The position numbers and the translations under genes are program-made. Of a stretch of 26,186 nt of DNA, positions 1-11,186 are shown piece by piece. The stretch is from Paraglomus occultum. Its lineage: Eukaryota; Glomeromycota; Glomeromycetes; Paraglomerales; Paraglomeraceae. The stretch lies in NCBI GenBank assembly GCA_910592205.1, contig CAJVPJ010000404.1:1-26186 (forward strand), read 5' to 3'. The notes below the pieces were generated by a model. The model searched no databases. It saw nothing but the letters and a program-made list of their open reading frames with translations, and was not told where the DNA came from. Within the stretch, counting starts at the first letter, position 1, and each line of letters begins with the position of its first letter.

Positions 1-696
1 TTAATACCTTATTTGGGATTGTAGATGACATAAACCGATATAATAGACGTATAACAAATCCTACAACATGGAGAGATCACAATCAAAATACATTATATTT
101 CGTATTATTAACGGGAAATCACAGAATAATACGTCATCGTTATTAGGCGTCTGTGCGTACCAAAATGATTCAAATTGTCCAATATCAAATTCTTACAATA
201 AATCTCCAAGTAATAAACCTAATATTGTTAATTTATAGTCGCGTTCCCTGAGCGGAACTGTTAAATATGAATCTCACGACGACAGCATTTATGGCTACAA
301 AAAATGGCAGTTTAGAGAATAAATAACATCAAACTTACACTTTAAATTATTATTATGTACTTACAAGAATGAAATTATCTCGGATGCCAATATAGCATTA
401 TCGGAACCAATGGTTAAAAGCTTGGTTTCCACTCTAGTAAATCTCTATATATAAGCATTAATATCAACCATAGTATATCAATATTAGCTTTACAAGTAAA
501 CAAATAAAATCGTTATTTATTACCAAAGTATTTGGGTGGATTATTGATAAAGTCCAAACTGCTTTGTCTATTCTTTCCATTATTAATGTGATTTTGTCTT
601 TATGCTTCAATATTCTGGTCCATTCCAGCTGGTAAGATCTATAAAACGAGATTTAATGACCTATATATAATTACAACATGTGTTAATTACCTATTA
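1..696. other. AT-rich intergenic sequence, no gene recognised
   Basis: All six frames are broken into short pieces and no recognisable protein, tRNA or repeat was seen. It includes the region just 3' of the small minus-strand gene that ends at 697, so part of it is probably that gene's 3' UTR and terminator. Confidence 0.5.
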
Positions 697-1125
697 TTAC
701 TGTACTCTAATTTTTCTATCTTCTAAACGCTTCATTACAATTCTCTTTCCACCCCATCTATTTTTGTTTCGATGTTTGACTTTATCGTGTAGTTTACGGC
801 CCCCATAAAGACACCATCCCAGTTGATAAAACTTTCCAACCTGAAATGTATTATAGCTTGGCTTGGTTATGCTGTTCTGCAATACTAGAAAGAGACAGTA
901 CTTTACTCACTCCCGTTGTTTCCGTTGACTTTACTGATTTCGTTGATTCTGTTAGTCGTCGTCGCAGAATATAGGCGTAATATTTCTGAAAGATATGTTT
1001 TAGGACGTAGAAATTAGTTGCTTGAGGTAGGTGGGGAATTGTTTTGGTTTTGGGGTAAGGAAAAAGTCATCCTTGAAATAAGATGACATTGATGATTGAT
1101 GGTGTGACAGGAGCGTACCTGACAT
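697..1125 (-). CDS. Small basic spliced protein, 81 aa, function unknown
   Basis: I do not recognise this protein. Proposed exons on the minus strand are 1125-1119, 985-935 and 884-697, with introns of 133 and 50 nt. Exon 1 is only ATG TCA G, followed by a GTACGC donor; the other borders are a TTTCAG acceptor, a GTAAAG donor and a TTTCTAG acceptor. The frame closes exactly (246 nt). The N-terminus (MSEILRLYSATTTNR) is rich in Leu, Arg, Ser and Thr with no acid after residue 3, like a mitochondrial presequence. The C-terminal half is strongly basic and aromatic (KVKHRNKNRWGGKRIVMKRL), which recalls small mitochondrial ribosomal proteins. The last exon is the most convincing part; the first two are less certain, and the tiny first exon could be replaced by another upstream start. 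It is divergent from the PB1 gene. Function is inference only. Confidence 0.45.
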
Positions 1126-2280
1126 CATTGATATCCATAATAATAAATTATTTTTTGGAAGTAAAATTTTCAATCGATACAGAGATTAACGATTACAATA
1201 TGTTGAATAATTTATCAGGAAAATAAAAATGTTGCTTCAGCGTAAATTACTTGGTTGTTATACCTTATTCCTATACGAGCTAAAGCTAACGAAATGTTGC
1301 GTTTCAATCGAGCTGTATTTCCAGCAATAACCCCCATAGTAATTATAATTGTGCATTGGTAAGCTGTTATGGTCGAAACTGCGCAAAATATAAGGAGAAA
1401 TGTACTGTATGTCATCGGCTTTGTACTTTCACAAAAACCTTCAACACTTAATTGAACCATTAGACATTACTCTCCAACTTTAGTACGCTGGTTTATCGGC
1501 TTGTTTAAGCCTTAAACTCTAAATATTTCCGTTCAGGAATAACGGCGCATAAGAATAAAACTAAGCACTACACGCAACACCCAACACTAAGTGTGAATAA
1601 TAATAAGAGTATGTTAATTATAAAGAGTGAGTAAATTTCTTTATACGTAGATGGGTTTGTTTAATAATTGTAGACAACAATTTAACCCGATTTCACTACT
1701 TATTAAACGTTTAATAAAATACAATATGCTGGTGTTCTATTAGCTCGAACCGTTTAGTGCGACAGAACCTATTCGCTCGTAACGGATGCTTCAAACTGAT
1801 GAGTTTTTAGATTAAAAATCAGCAACATTTGCATATGTTGTATGGAGCAAACCGTAGTATGCGTCGAGTATGAAATACCGTTAATCTCTTTATTTTCTTT
1901 ATTTGAACGTGGATAGCTTTGATTCCTTTTACCCGAAACACTTGTTTGTACTACTCCAAACGCCAATCACAGTCAACCACATTTCCAAATCAACACGCAT
2001 TTCTCCACGTATTTTTGTAACTTACTGCGTCATACACAACGACCCGGCAACTATTGTTTACGTGTCGATTACGAATGAGCAAAGTGGTGGCATGGAATCT
2101 TGGCGTAGAATTATGAGAATATAAATTGAAACGTTCCGACGTGAAGTAAAGAATATTGTTCGAAATCGTTTGAAGAAACAGTATCGCGCTTGAAACTTTT
2201 GCATATAATTTCCCAATATTACATTTCCGACATTCAATACCAAACACGTTTTCTACTGTAAACTGTAATAACAATTTAGA
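1126..2280. other. Intergenic region between divergent genes, presumed promoters
   Basis: These 1.15 kb separate the small minus-strand gene from the plus-strand PB1 gene. Open frames here (for example 1215-1460 and 1990-2274 on the minus strand) have no recognisable domain, no splice logic and AT-driven composition, so I do not call them genes. No clear TATA box or repeat was identified. Confidence 0.5.
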
Positions 2281-2605
2281 ATGTCAACCATTAAAGTTAC
2301 ATACAACGCTACGATCCGTAAATTAACGCTCCCCTTAACCGTAACCTGGATTGAGTTGTCCGCTCAACTTCGACACCTTTTCTCAATTCCTCTCAATATT
2401 CCAATTGGACTCTCCTATTCCGACGAAGACGGGGACGTTATTACGCTGTCTTCGGATGTCGAACTAAGGGATGTATTGGAGTCATCTAAGGGCTCTACTA
2501 TGTCTTTCGTGTTGAATACTGGTACCGAAGATAGTGGATATGAGTCTTGGGTGCTTGAAGGAAGATCAAAATTAAACAGTAAAGTACAAGCTGTTACAAG
2601 CGATA

Positions 2606-2636
<31 letters not shown>

Positions 2637-3435
2637 GGAGGAGGAGGAGGAGGAGGAGGAGGAAGAAGAAGAAGACAGAGAAGGTAATCAATCACAGCCA
2701 ATGATGACTTTGAGAAATGTTGTTTGCGAAGGCGTTACGTCGAAAGAGGCTGACAAGAAATGCGGAAGACCCTGCGATAGCGCCGGCAATAATGGGGAAA
2801 ATGCCAAAAACGATAAAGATGTTGAGACTGTTGTAGAGCAATCTCAATTTACCCCGCCCGAACAACCAACTAATTTCGCTGGACAGATCCAAACTTTGAT
2901 GGACCAACTCCACGAAGTCGCCCGACAAAATCCTCAATTAAGACAAACGGCCAATTTAATAGTAGATCAAATCTTTGAATCCGCTAGCAACGGTGTTGAG
3001 AATGTGGGTGGCTGGTTCAGGTCATTTGCTGCTAATGAGTTGCCGCTGCCGTCGCTTGGGAATGCTAATGATCGACATACGCGTGCAGCTTGTTCGTGTG
3101 ATATAAATAGGCAACACAATTGTAATGGGCAGGCGTTATGCTCACAAAGATCCGCTTCATGTTTATCTGCAGAGTTTCAAAAAATAGTAACGATGGCATG
3201 TTTCATGAAAAAGGCTCTTAAAATAGCTCTATTCATCTTCTTATTTTTTGCCATAATCAAATTCTTCTTTGCCGTAGTGTCGATATTATTCCTTGCGTCG
3301 TGGGTGTTGGTTCTAGCAATCTTGTTTGCGAAATTACGCCGGCGAGGATTTTTTGTTAGACGACATTGCCCATGGGAGAGAAGATCCTATTATTTATGGA
3401 ATAGGAACACATATCCTCGCTCTAGTTACTATTGA
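2281..3435 (+). CDS. PB1-domain protein with poly-Glu tract and C-terminal membrane hairpin, 384 aa
   Basis: Single-exon gene. Residues 1-80 read as a PB1 domain: beta-strand 1 carries Lys5 plus Arg13/Lys14, and the acidic OPCA motif is Y46-S-D-E-D-G-D52 followed by SSDVEL (57-62). Having both basic and acidic faces suggests a type I/II PB1 able to chain with other PB1 proteins. Residues 111-131 are 21 glutamates (17 GAG then 4 GAA codons). A Gln/Asn-rich helical stretch follows (about 198-235), then a small Cys cluster (Cys271, 273, 281, 287, 294). Residues about 315-351 are very hydrophobic, enough for two closely spaced membrane helices or a hairpin, and end in an Arg/Lys-rich tail. PB1 proteins act as signalling scaffolds or autophagy receptors; the family member here is not identified, since no ZZ, SH3 or UBA domain was seen. 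The gene is followed by AATAAA at 3544 and TIM50 on the same strand. Confidence 0.85.
2611..2673 (+). repeat. GAG/GAA trinucleotide microsatellite encoding 21 Glu
   Basis: An in-frame run of 17 GAG then 4 GAA codons inside the PB1-domain gene. The pure GAG part is expected to be length-polymorphic; the GAA end looks like the older, interrupted edge. Confidence 0.95.
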
Positions 3436-3543
3436 TGTCGATTTTTATTATTTGACTACAGTTAAAGTTTAGAGCAAAAGTGATTCGAGCTAGTTGATAT
3501 TTCCTTTAAGATTTAATAGCTTATTTTTTTACTAACGAAATAC

Positions 3544-3549
3544 AATAAA
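3544..3549 (+). terminator. AATAAA polyadenylation signal of the PB1 gene
   Basis: A canonical AATAAA hexamer 108 nt after the stop codon, in a T-rich region and 86 nt before the TIM50 start. Confidence 0.5.
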
Positions 3550-3634
3550 GTTTCATTTTAGTATTATTTCTTTTTTCAAATTTGGAAGGAGATCGACATA
3601 TAGATGTGATGGGTCGTTAAAAAAACTTTTAAAA

Positions 3635-5792
3635 ATGTCTGTTCGAATATTTCACCGTCTGAATTTCACGATTCCAAAACCGAGCTTATATAAAGCCTTA
3701 TACTTCACACCTATTCGGACTCGTCCTGCACACACACTCACTCATGTTAGTCCACCAAGAACGCGAAATATCCATCCTATATATGCACCTTCGATACAAT
3801 TCACATCAGCGTCGCGAATATGTCTCTCGCGAACACACTATAAAAGTTACCTAACAGCGGCTACTCCTCCAAAATTACGCAGTCGCCCGCGGAAGCCCAG
3901 CTCCAACGTCGATACAATAAGTCCTAAGATGAAAAGGTTTTTGGAGGCTATTGGTGTGACTATGATGGGTTCTACTATTGCGTTGATATTATATTCAGGT
4001 ATACGACAAGTTTATTTAAAGGTAAACGTACAGAGTATGAACGACAGTCACTAATGACGGGTAATTTTAGGAAGACCGTTCGACTCGGACAGGGAGAATA
4101 AGGTAATTGAAGTGAAAAATGAAAAATGAAAAAGATTATGCGAATCGAAGGCTGATTTATAATTAGTACAAAGATCTAGATTCTTTCACTGCTTGGTATA
4201 AGAGATTGCAAGCACGATTTGAAGATTTTCTTCAGGTATGTGCGAATGCTTTGTTTGCAAGAATAAGTATTATCCGACATGCTAATGATCTACCGTTTAT
4301 TAAAGTTCTTTACGGAGCCTCCATCGGACAAGCTATTGCAAGACAAGGACACATTACCAAACTTCCCACCACTCACTTTAGTAATTAACCTCGAAGAAAC
4401 TCTCATACATTCGACGTGGGATGTGAGTATCAGACGCGTTCAACACTCATTAAATCCGCGTATCGTTTGGTCGTGCAAGTAAATGGCTGTTATTGACGTG
4501 TAAATACTGTTTATCTGTGAACTTGTTTATCTTCAGAGACAACACGGTTGGCGATTTGCAAAAAGACCAGGATTGGATTATTTTCTCGCATACATGGGTA
4601 ACCTATATGAACTTGTCATCTGGACTGCACAGCCCACTTACGTGAGTATAGCACTGTTTCTTCTCAATAACAACAAACCTCTTAATCCTCGTCAGTAATT
4701 ATCTGCGTCTTGTTAGACGGCGGAGCCATTATTATTGAAGCTTGATCCGCTCGGAATGGCTCCATTTAAACTAACTAGGGATCAGACAAGATATGTCGAT
4801 GGCAAGCATGTTAAGGTAACAATTGACTACATATATGAGAATGCATATGATGTGAGAAGTTGACTTATCCTAAGTTACGTTATTGATCTGAAGATGAACG
4901 GCATTTTTTTTTAGGATTTATCCAAGCTAAACCGTGACCTGTCAAAAGTAATTATCATGGACTCAGACCCCGATGCCTACTCGCTCCAGCCAGAGAACGC
5001 GATTTATGTTCCACCGTGGAATGGTGACCCCAAAGATACATTTTTAATAGACATTATTCCGTTTCTGGAATGTAAGTATTTACAATACTGCAATGCATGA
5101 CATGCGATACATTTAGTTTTAACGATTCTGCTGCCTGCGGACAGTTTTCGTCTTATTTGATTCACAGGACGTGCGTCCGGTAATAAACAGGTTTCAGAAT
5201 AAAAAGAATCTTCCACAGGCATATTCAGAGTGGGAAAAGCAATGGAAGGAACAGAGTCGCTTAGAGTGGGAGAAAGCTAAACAACCAAAGAAAGGATTGG
5301 CAAGTTGGGCGTTCACGCTCGGTGGTGGTCATGTGGTATGTTTTAACGCTGAATCTTTAGCTATATGCGTATATACATCAATTACAATATATATTTGTGC
5401 ACATAGCAACATGAAGTCACACCAATTTATCAAGCAATTGAGCTCCGGCGGAAATACATGCGTGATGAGTTCAATTCTCATTATAAGAATCTAAAAGAGC
5501 AAGCTCCACAGTTCCAAAAGATGCTACAAGAAGAACAAAAACAGTTCGAGCAGATGCACATGAAGCAGCTAAAGGACAGTAAAATGACCGTATGGGAGCT
5601 AATTACGCAGGTAAATATATGCTGATTTAATGATTCTACTTTTACACCGACAGTGAAGATTAACTATGTAATCTTCTTGTATTATTCAAAAAGGGCCTTC
5701 CACCGCCACCAGTGCAACCGTCAGATTTCGGTCAGATGGGTAGCAGTCCACCATCGCAACAAAGTTTAGCAGGTGAACAAAGAACGGCATGA
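3635..5792 (+). CDS. TIM50: Mitochondrial import inner membrane translocase subunit Tim50
   Basis: Receptor subunit of the TIM23 presequence translocase in the mitochondrial inner membrane; it binds presequences emerging from TOM in the intermembrane space. Ten exons: 3635-3998, 4071-4102, 4167-4235, 4306-4422, 4537-4641, 4717-4815, 4915-5071, 5145-5335, 5443-5610, 5694-5792. All introns are GT..AG and the frame closes to 466 aa. The N-terminus ([11 protein letters not shown]...) is a basic presequence; residues about 104-122 are a membrane helix. The FCP1/SCP-type domain begins at residue 180 ([15 protein letters not shown]), followed by [17 protein letters not shown] and [11 protein letters not shown]. 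The phosphatase DxDxT signature is NLEET here, so the catalytic aspartates are absent, as is known for fungal Tim50. The C-terminus is a charged helix then a Pro/Gln-rich tail. The exon 9 acceptor at 5442 is the only one keeping frame with the donor at 5336. TIM50 faces CBP3 tail-to-tail. Confidence 0.95.
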
Positions 5793-5840
5793 TACAGAAT
5801 GGGCTGCTACGAATTGACCAGTTTAAAAAGTACTTATAAT

Positions 5841-5846
5841 AATAAA
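5841..5846 (+). terminator. AATAAA polyadenylation signal of TIM50
   Basis: Canonical hexamer 49 nt after the TIM50 stop, in the 162-nt gap before the convergent CBP3 gene. Confidence 0.5.
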
Positions 5847-5954
5847 ATTCGTCAAGTTGACATCATTACTAATTTTCGGCTGTCGCGTTTGACAGTAACT
5901 GGAATTCGTAATGGACATACACAGAATAGGATTTTGTGATCTTGAGTAATTTAT

Positions 5955-7166
5955 TTACAGTTCCAGAGTTGGATTTGAGAACTGGACTTTTCCCTGGCGA
6001 ATCTCTTCCCATGATAATGAATCCAATCTCTGGAGCTCTTGTCTAGTATATTTTACCAGCGATGCCATGATGTGGACAGAGGTAAATGTAGAAAAGACAT
6101 TCCTATAACAAATCAGGATAACATTGCCGATGAGTAAACGCGCGCAAATCCTCTCGTTCATTCGTTAATCTGCAAACGAGATTTCGTTTACCTCCACAGC
6201 GCAGCAGCCAGTACGGCATCATTTTTACATAACCCTTCATCGTATGCCATAACGGCTCCTCTGAATTGGGAAAGGAAATCTTTGATATACCGGGTGGCTA
6301 TTGAACCGCGTTTAACCTTGGGAAAAACACAAATTAGTTGGGGGATTCCAGAGTAAATTCTTAATAATTCCATATTACGTGTGTGCAAATGTACATATGC
6401 GCTTATATTCTTACACCGTGAAGATTACACATTCTCCACTCAACATCTTCGAAAAACGTATTAACCAAAATCTCGTTGTATGTTTCTCCATGAATCTCAG
6501 GTCTGAACCTTACTATAACCATCCATAGATGTAATGCTGTGACTGAGAACCATGTCTGATAATTATCGGGTAATCTACATGCTAAATCGTTCATAATAGG
6601 ACGTGATTAATAATAGGATCAAGCTGATAATCACATAATGCAAACATGATTTACCGTCTATATAGTAATCTCTATGATATTCCGTTTGCAGTGCGCATAC
6701 AGGATATACTTTTTGGATCGTTGATATTCCCTCAGCGCGCACAGTTATTCCAAGCAGCTTGGAAAGAGGAGGTGCGATTCGCTTGATAAATTCAGGATAC
6801 TGTCGACCTGATTTTGCTCCGATCTGTTTATATCTTTCCAATACTCGTTCCTTTGCATTCCCGACACGCAAATCCTCCTCAACGGCCTGAGTTGTATTAC
6901 TACTCAACAAGCGAGTGCGGATCTTGCTTGGTAGGTAAGAAGCGATCAGAAAATTTGAGCAGGTAGTGCTTTAAACATTGATGCAGCCAGAGCATATATT
7001 TTACCATAGGGTTTATTCGCTCAAATTTCATAGCATTTACCCATGCCAAAGAATATGGTTTACTATTTATTGGTGAGAACAAGAATAATTTAATCGATCG
7101 GATGCCGCGTACGAACCACGTCGAAACGAAATGGTTATCCATCTGTTCACCTTTTCCAAATCCCAT
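5955..7166 (-). CDS. CBP3: Ubiquinol-cytochrome c reductase assembly factor Cbp3/UQCC1 (5' end uncertain)
   Basis: Chaperone that, with Cbp6 in fungi, binds the mitoribosome exit and newly made cytochrome b to start bc1 (complex III) assembly. Clear exons on the minus strand are about 6906-6655, 6581-6415, 6316-6192 and 6102-5955, joined by introns of 73, 98 and 89 nt. The ubiquinol-cytochrome c chaperone domain is evident: LPDNYQTWFSVTALHLWM, then FFEDVEWRM, then RYIKDFLSQFRGAVMAYDEG and LAAALWRNVF. The first exon is unresolved. The reading IRTRLLSSNTTQAVEE at the start of the 6655 exon lies in frame after an AG at about 6922. It can be joined in phase to an upstream ATG-containing frame starting at 7166 or 7142 by a GTAAAA or GTAAAT donor, the former giving an 82-nt intron. 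The stop overlaps an AATAAA read on the same strand. The gene is divergent from TFIIE-alpha and convergent with TIM50. Confidence 0.88.
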
Positions 7167-7504
7167 TTAATCTTGTATTTATTCCCCTATCCATATAATT
7201 TGTTAACGAATTGATTCAATTGAAATACAAGAGTCGTATCCATGAGGATTCACATACGATGTCGAATATCCAATGAATTTCCTTTGGCACAAAGACATTG
7301 TGGAATTGGTTTTTTGGCTTTCTTTTTTCTTTTCTTTTTTTTTTTGAAAATTTTAATATCTTATTTGTAGGTTAATCACATGACTACATACAACTAGTAT
7401 GCATTTGTAAACAATACGTCATCATAAGTCAACATAACTCGTAACGCTATGCTTCAACAGTTGGGTTGTTGCATTGAACAGCTACCATACCTCACCACGA
7501 CACA
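7167..7504. promoter_or_regulatory. Candidate bidirectional promoter between CBP3 and TFIIE-alpha
   Basis: Only about 340 nt separate the two divergent starts. The gap contains a T-rich tract (about 7315-7355, mostly T with scattered C) read on the plus strand, which could act as a nucleosome-excluding poly(dA:dT) element serving both genes. No other element was identified; the promoter role is inferred from position. Confidence 0.4.
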
Positions 7505-9481
7505 ATGGAGGAGCCTGTAGATATGCGCCCGCTTGTTCGTCTTGTGAAGCGTGTCACTCGCGCATTCTTTCAGACCCCATTCATTGTAGTCATGGATGAG
7601 CTGACTAAACATGAAGCGTGAGTTTTAAAGGATGGAACAAAACAAAACTCGATCAATCTTGATCTAACGCGAGACAACTTGCTGACAAGTGCTGTTTCAT
7701 CTCTAGTATTAGCGATGAAGAATTATCGAAAACAATAGGGTTGACGGTGAAAGAAATTCACAAGATATGCGGAACTCTTAAGGAGAACCGGCTGTTGAAA
7801 ACGTATGTTCTTATAGAATAATGAGTGACTCCTTGGAAGATGATTCAGTGACTTGATGCCCGACCCTTACGTTAGATTTCAGCGTATGGAACCCAAAAAG
7901 GCGGATCAACGACCAGTTCCGAAAACTTATTACTACATAGACTGGCAACAGTTTGTAAACGTAGTGAAATGGAAAATATACAAAATTCGAGTGATGGTTG
8001 GAGACAGGATGCGTAATGTATGCCGGTCTTTTCGTTAATCTAGTCAAACACAATTGCATCGTTTGCTTCGTTTTGACCAATATTTGTGAATTCACCATTT
8101 AGGAATTAGAAAACAAGGGTTATATTTGTCCCAAATGCAACAAAACGTATTCTCCGTTGGATGTTGGATTTCTGCTAGACCACGAAGGGGGTGTGTTTAA
8201 ATGCGAGGTGTGTTCAACGGAGCTGGAGCACAATGACAATGCTGAGAATGTAAAGGGATCGGAGCAGTTGCATGGAAGGTATGTTATTGGTTATGACTAG
8301 GGATTTATTTCAGCGGATGAATGCGACTTAGAACTAATTTGTTAACATGTATTTTAAAAGGTTTATGGAACAATCTCAACCTATAATTGATCTACTCAAA
8401 GATATAGATAAATTGCGTATACCAGCGTATGTGTTGTATGGCTACGCGTTTTGTGAAGAAAGACAACCACTTTCTATTACTTTATATTTTTATCTGCATT
8501 CTCATGACAAAAAAACCAAAAAGCACTACAATAGATAAGATTGCCGGCAGTAGCTCGGGTAAAGGATCGCTGCAAACGTCACGTGAGTATACTAGGAATC
8601 TGCATTTAGAGTAGCAAACTCGTTCCCAAATGCTAACAAATTTGCCGTATCCGTTTACAGAGGACAAAGAAATATCGTACGCTCAAGAAAGCGGCAATCA
8701 CACTGGAGGTATTGTCGTCGTATTTCAGGATGACAACGAAGCTACCAAGAGGGCGAAAGAAGCTGAGATTGAAAAGAAGCGGTGAGTTTTTTCTTTGATT
8801 CTGTTGTTTATCATTACTATGGCTATTATATGCTTATTGTGTTGTTCTTCGGACCCGTCATTTTGCAAGTCAACAAAATGCCCTTCCAGCCTGGCACACT
8901 CGCAGTACCATATCTGGTGAAACGATGGTAGCGGACTCATTACAGCCAACGATATCGAACAAACAAAAGGAAGATCAGCACGAAATAAAGGTGGAACAAT
9001 CGACGGAGAGAGACAAGGAGCGAAAAGACTGTAAATATCGATCAACCAACTTTTGCGTTGGTATTTACCTGTTCTTACATTTTTCTCTTTATTGTTTGGT
9101 ATAGATTATGCAAGCTATTACGCCAATTACCAGCAACAAGCTGCCTCAACTCCAGCCGACGACGATGAATTCGACTCTGTTACTGTTGATCAAGCAGATC
9201 AGTTTATAAATGAAAATGATGAGGATGAGTTTATGGATGGAGCAGAAGAGGATGAATTTATGGCAGTAGAAGTGAACGGAGTCAGGTCTGAAGATTCCGA
9301 TGAATTTGAGGCAGTCGAGTTAGATGAAGGCCATAGAGAAAGGTTTGTAGTAGGACGTAGTAGAAGAGGGGAATTTAAAAGACAATTGACATTTTAATTT
9401 CTTGATCTTTTTAGCAAACGTTCACGGACTGGCTCGATGGATGAAGAGTACCCGGGGCATATGACAAGTTTTTACACTTGA
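7505..9481 (+). CDS. TFA1: Transcription initiation factor IIE subunit alpha
   Basis: Large subunit of TFIIE (TFA1/GTF2E1), which recruits and stimulates TFIIH at RNA polymerase II promoters. Ten exons: 7505-7617, 7707-7802, 7849-8017, 8103-8278, 8361-8426, 8551-8582, 8661-8781, 8870-9030, 9105-9342, 9415-9481; the frame closes to 412 aa. The N-terminal winged helix (about residues 7-80) starts MEEPVDMRPLVRLVKRVTR. The zinc ribbon is Cys135-x2-Cys138-x21-Cys160-x2-Cys163 with the family text YSPLDVGFLLDHEGGVFKC. The conserved NALPAWHTRSTISGE block is encoded at the start of exon 8, and the tail has acidic repeats (DEDEFMDGAEEDEFM). The 46-nt intron at 7803-7848 is among the shortest in the window. 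Exon 6 (32 nt) was placed at 8551 because it is the acceptor keeping phase on both sides. The start has a good context (CACAATGG). Confidence 0.95.
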
Positions 9482-9493
9482 TTGCTTGTATAC

Positions 9494-9499
9494 AATAAA
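9494..9499 (+). terminator. AATAAA polyadenylation signal of TFIIE-alpha
   Basis: Canonical hexamer 13 nt after the TFIIE-alpha stop codon, implying a very short 3' UTR. Confidence 0.5.
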
Positions 9500-10141
9500 A
9501 TTTTGTGCTTGAACTTTGACTATTTTTCGATTTAGCATAACATTACAGGAAGAATAATGTGCCGGCAATATGTCACGGAGAGTAGAAGTTAGCCGAGCGC
9601 TTAAATATGATGTCTAAACGGCCCTACGCAAGGGAATAATAGCTAAGTCTATATTGTGAATAGCAAATAATAATTCTCTATTTCGGAACACGCATGTTTG
9701 GATCGAAAAGAAAGTATATTAAAAGGTTATCTCTTATAAAAGCCACACCAGATCGTTTAGCGTAGTATATGCTTTGAATTAGAGAAAACTCCCTATTAAA
9801 TGACTGAGGTTTTGCTAATAAAACAATGATTCCTCTAAATTTGTATTGATGTTATTGTATTATCTCGCGCTTGATCATGTGATTATTAATTATACTTGGT
9901 CGTTGCTTTTGTGAGCACACAAAAAACAAAATTTAATGATAATGCTTGATTGGCAACGATAAATATACAGAAAATTATAAAGTTAAAACATTGTATTTAA
10001 ACATATATGCGGCACCGGTTATACCGTCGTGGATGACATATCATTAAAACAAAATATATCCATATTTTTGAGTACTAGTAGATTGATTCTTTTACTCTAA
10101 TACGACAACTAGAAATAATGACTATATTACTCGTAGCCCAT
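9500..10141. other. Intergenic region between convergent genes
   Basis: AT-rich spacer between the 3' ends of TFIIE-alpha and the CUE-domain gene. No open frame of note, RNA gene or repeat was seen. Confidence 0.5.
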
Positions 10142-11186
10142 CTATTCCTGAGACGAATCATTCGGTCTCGGCGGCACGGCCGGTTTGGTATTCCCTATGA
10201 AAATATAAAAAAAAAAACATTAGTCGCGGCGGGCAAACATAGTCAACAGATGTTTTCGCTCATCTTGCCCTATATTATTTAATCGCCATTTCATGCCACT
10301 CACCTATATTCCCAGATACTGTATAAGGTAAAGGTTTGGTCAAATCATTATCATCATCGTCATCGTCAACCGTGGCTGCCAGAGACGAGCTCGATTTGTC
10401 TCTTATAATTCGTATGGGTTCATTATTAGACTCGCTGGGTCTTGTTGGAGACTCGCTTGAATGCTGCGGAGGATTATAAACAGTTGTAATCGCATCACGG
10501 TCTACATCTGAACTCGGATTATAAGAAGATGTATATACACCAGCTCTGTTATATTGGCTGGTGTATCCACCTGATTTATTATATTTATTAGAATATGCAT
10601 CTTGTGTGCGCATCTGAGATTGAGGCGGATAATCGTCGGTCAAGAGGGCGTGATCAGCCTCGTCAGCAGGAAGATTTGTGTATTGAGCACCAGTCATATG
10701 TGAACTGTCATCATCGCGTACTGAAGATTTGAATTTTTCATACCATTCCTTCACCTTCTTTTTTGTCGTGTCGGCGGCCGTATGAGCGGCAGTAGCAATC
10801 TTCTCTTTAATTACTGGTAGCTCATCGGCGAAAAAGTCGCCCTGATTTGATTGCTGTTCTTTTTCTTGATTAGTCTGTTGCCGCTGAGCGCGAACAGATT
10901 GTTCATAATATCTAGCTTCTCTGTCAGCTTCCATAGCCAGAGTTCTTGCCAACTCTTCGTCACGTTGAATTTGCTCTCGCGAAGTAGACGTAACATGACC
11001 AGTGATCGTTTGGACGGGAACAGCCTCTTCGGCTTGGTAGTCTGGGTCAACCATGGACAGCAAGGCATTGATACTCTCCTCGAGCTTGCCCCCATTCGTA
11101 TCAAAGACGGCTTCGCATACTTCTGGATCTACGGTTGGGAACATTGATCTTAATACGCCCAAATTCTGAGTTCTCTCTTCTGCCAT
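10142..11186 (-). CDS. CUE-domain protein, probable ubiquitin-binding adaptor (Cue5/Tollip-like), 311 aa
   Basis: Two exons on the minus strand: 11186-10304 and 10194-10142, with a 109-nt intron from GTGAGT to ATAG. Without this intron the frame runs into a spurious stop at 10275; with it the protein ends TKPAVPPRPNDSSQE, a proline-rich tail. The CUE domain lies at about residues 8-48: LRSMFPTVDPEVCEAVF carries the Met-Phe-Pro motif and INALLSM the di-Leu motif, both of which contact ubiquitin. The middle has charged helices (about 75-150) with an amphipathic AADTTKKKVKEWYEKF segment, then a Tyr/Ser/Asn-rich disordered region with repeated YNxxGxYTS units and an acidic run (DDDDDD). The domain order resembles Cue5/Tollip selective-autophagy adaptors, but no definite Atg8-interacting motif was assigned. 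The ATG at 11186 has a CACAATGG context; a longer TTG-started frame upstream is not credible. Confidence 0.85.

Noticed and set aside
1088-1122. Box C/D-like motifs (TGATGAT and CTGA)
   Set aside because: The spacing is too short for a C/D snoRNA and the motifs overlap the proposed exon 1 and donor of the small gene.
10275-10303. Uninterrupted C-terminus GEWHEMAIK of the CUE-domain frame
   Set aside because: It is intron read-through: GTGAGT directly follows ATA-G, and the downstream exon restores a proline-rich end.
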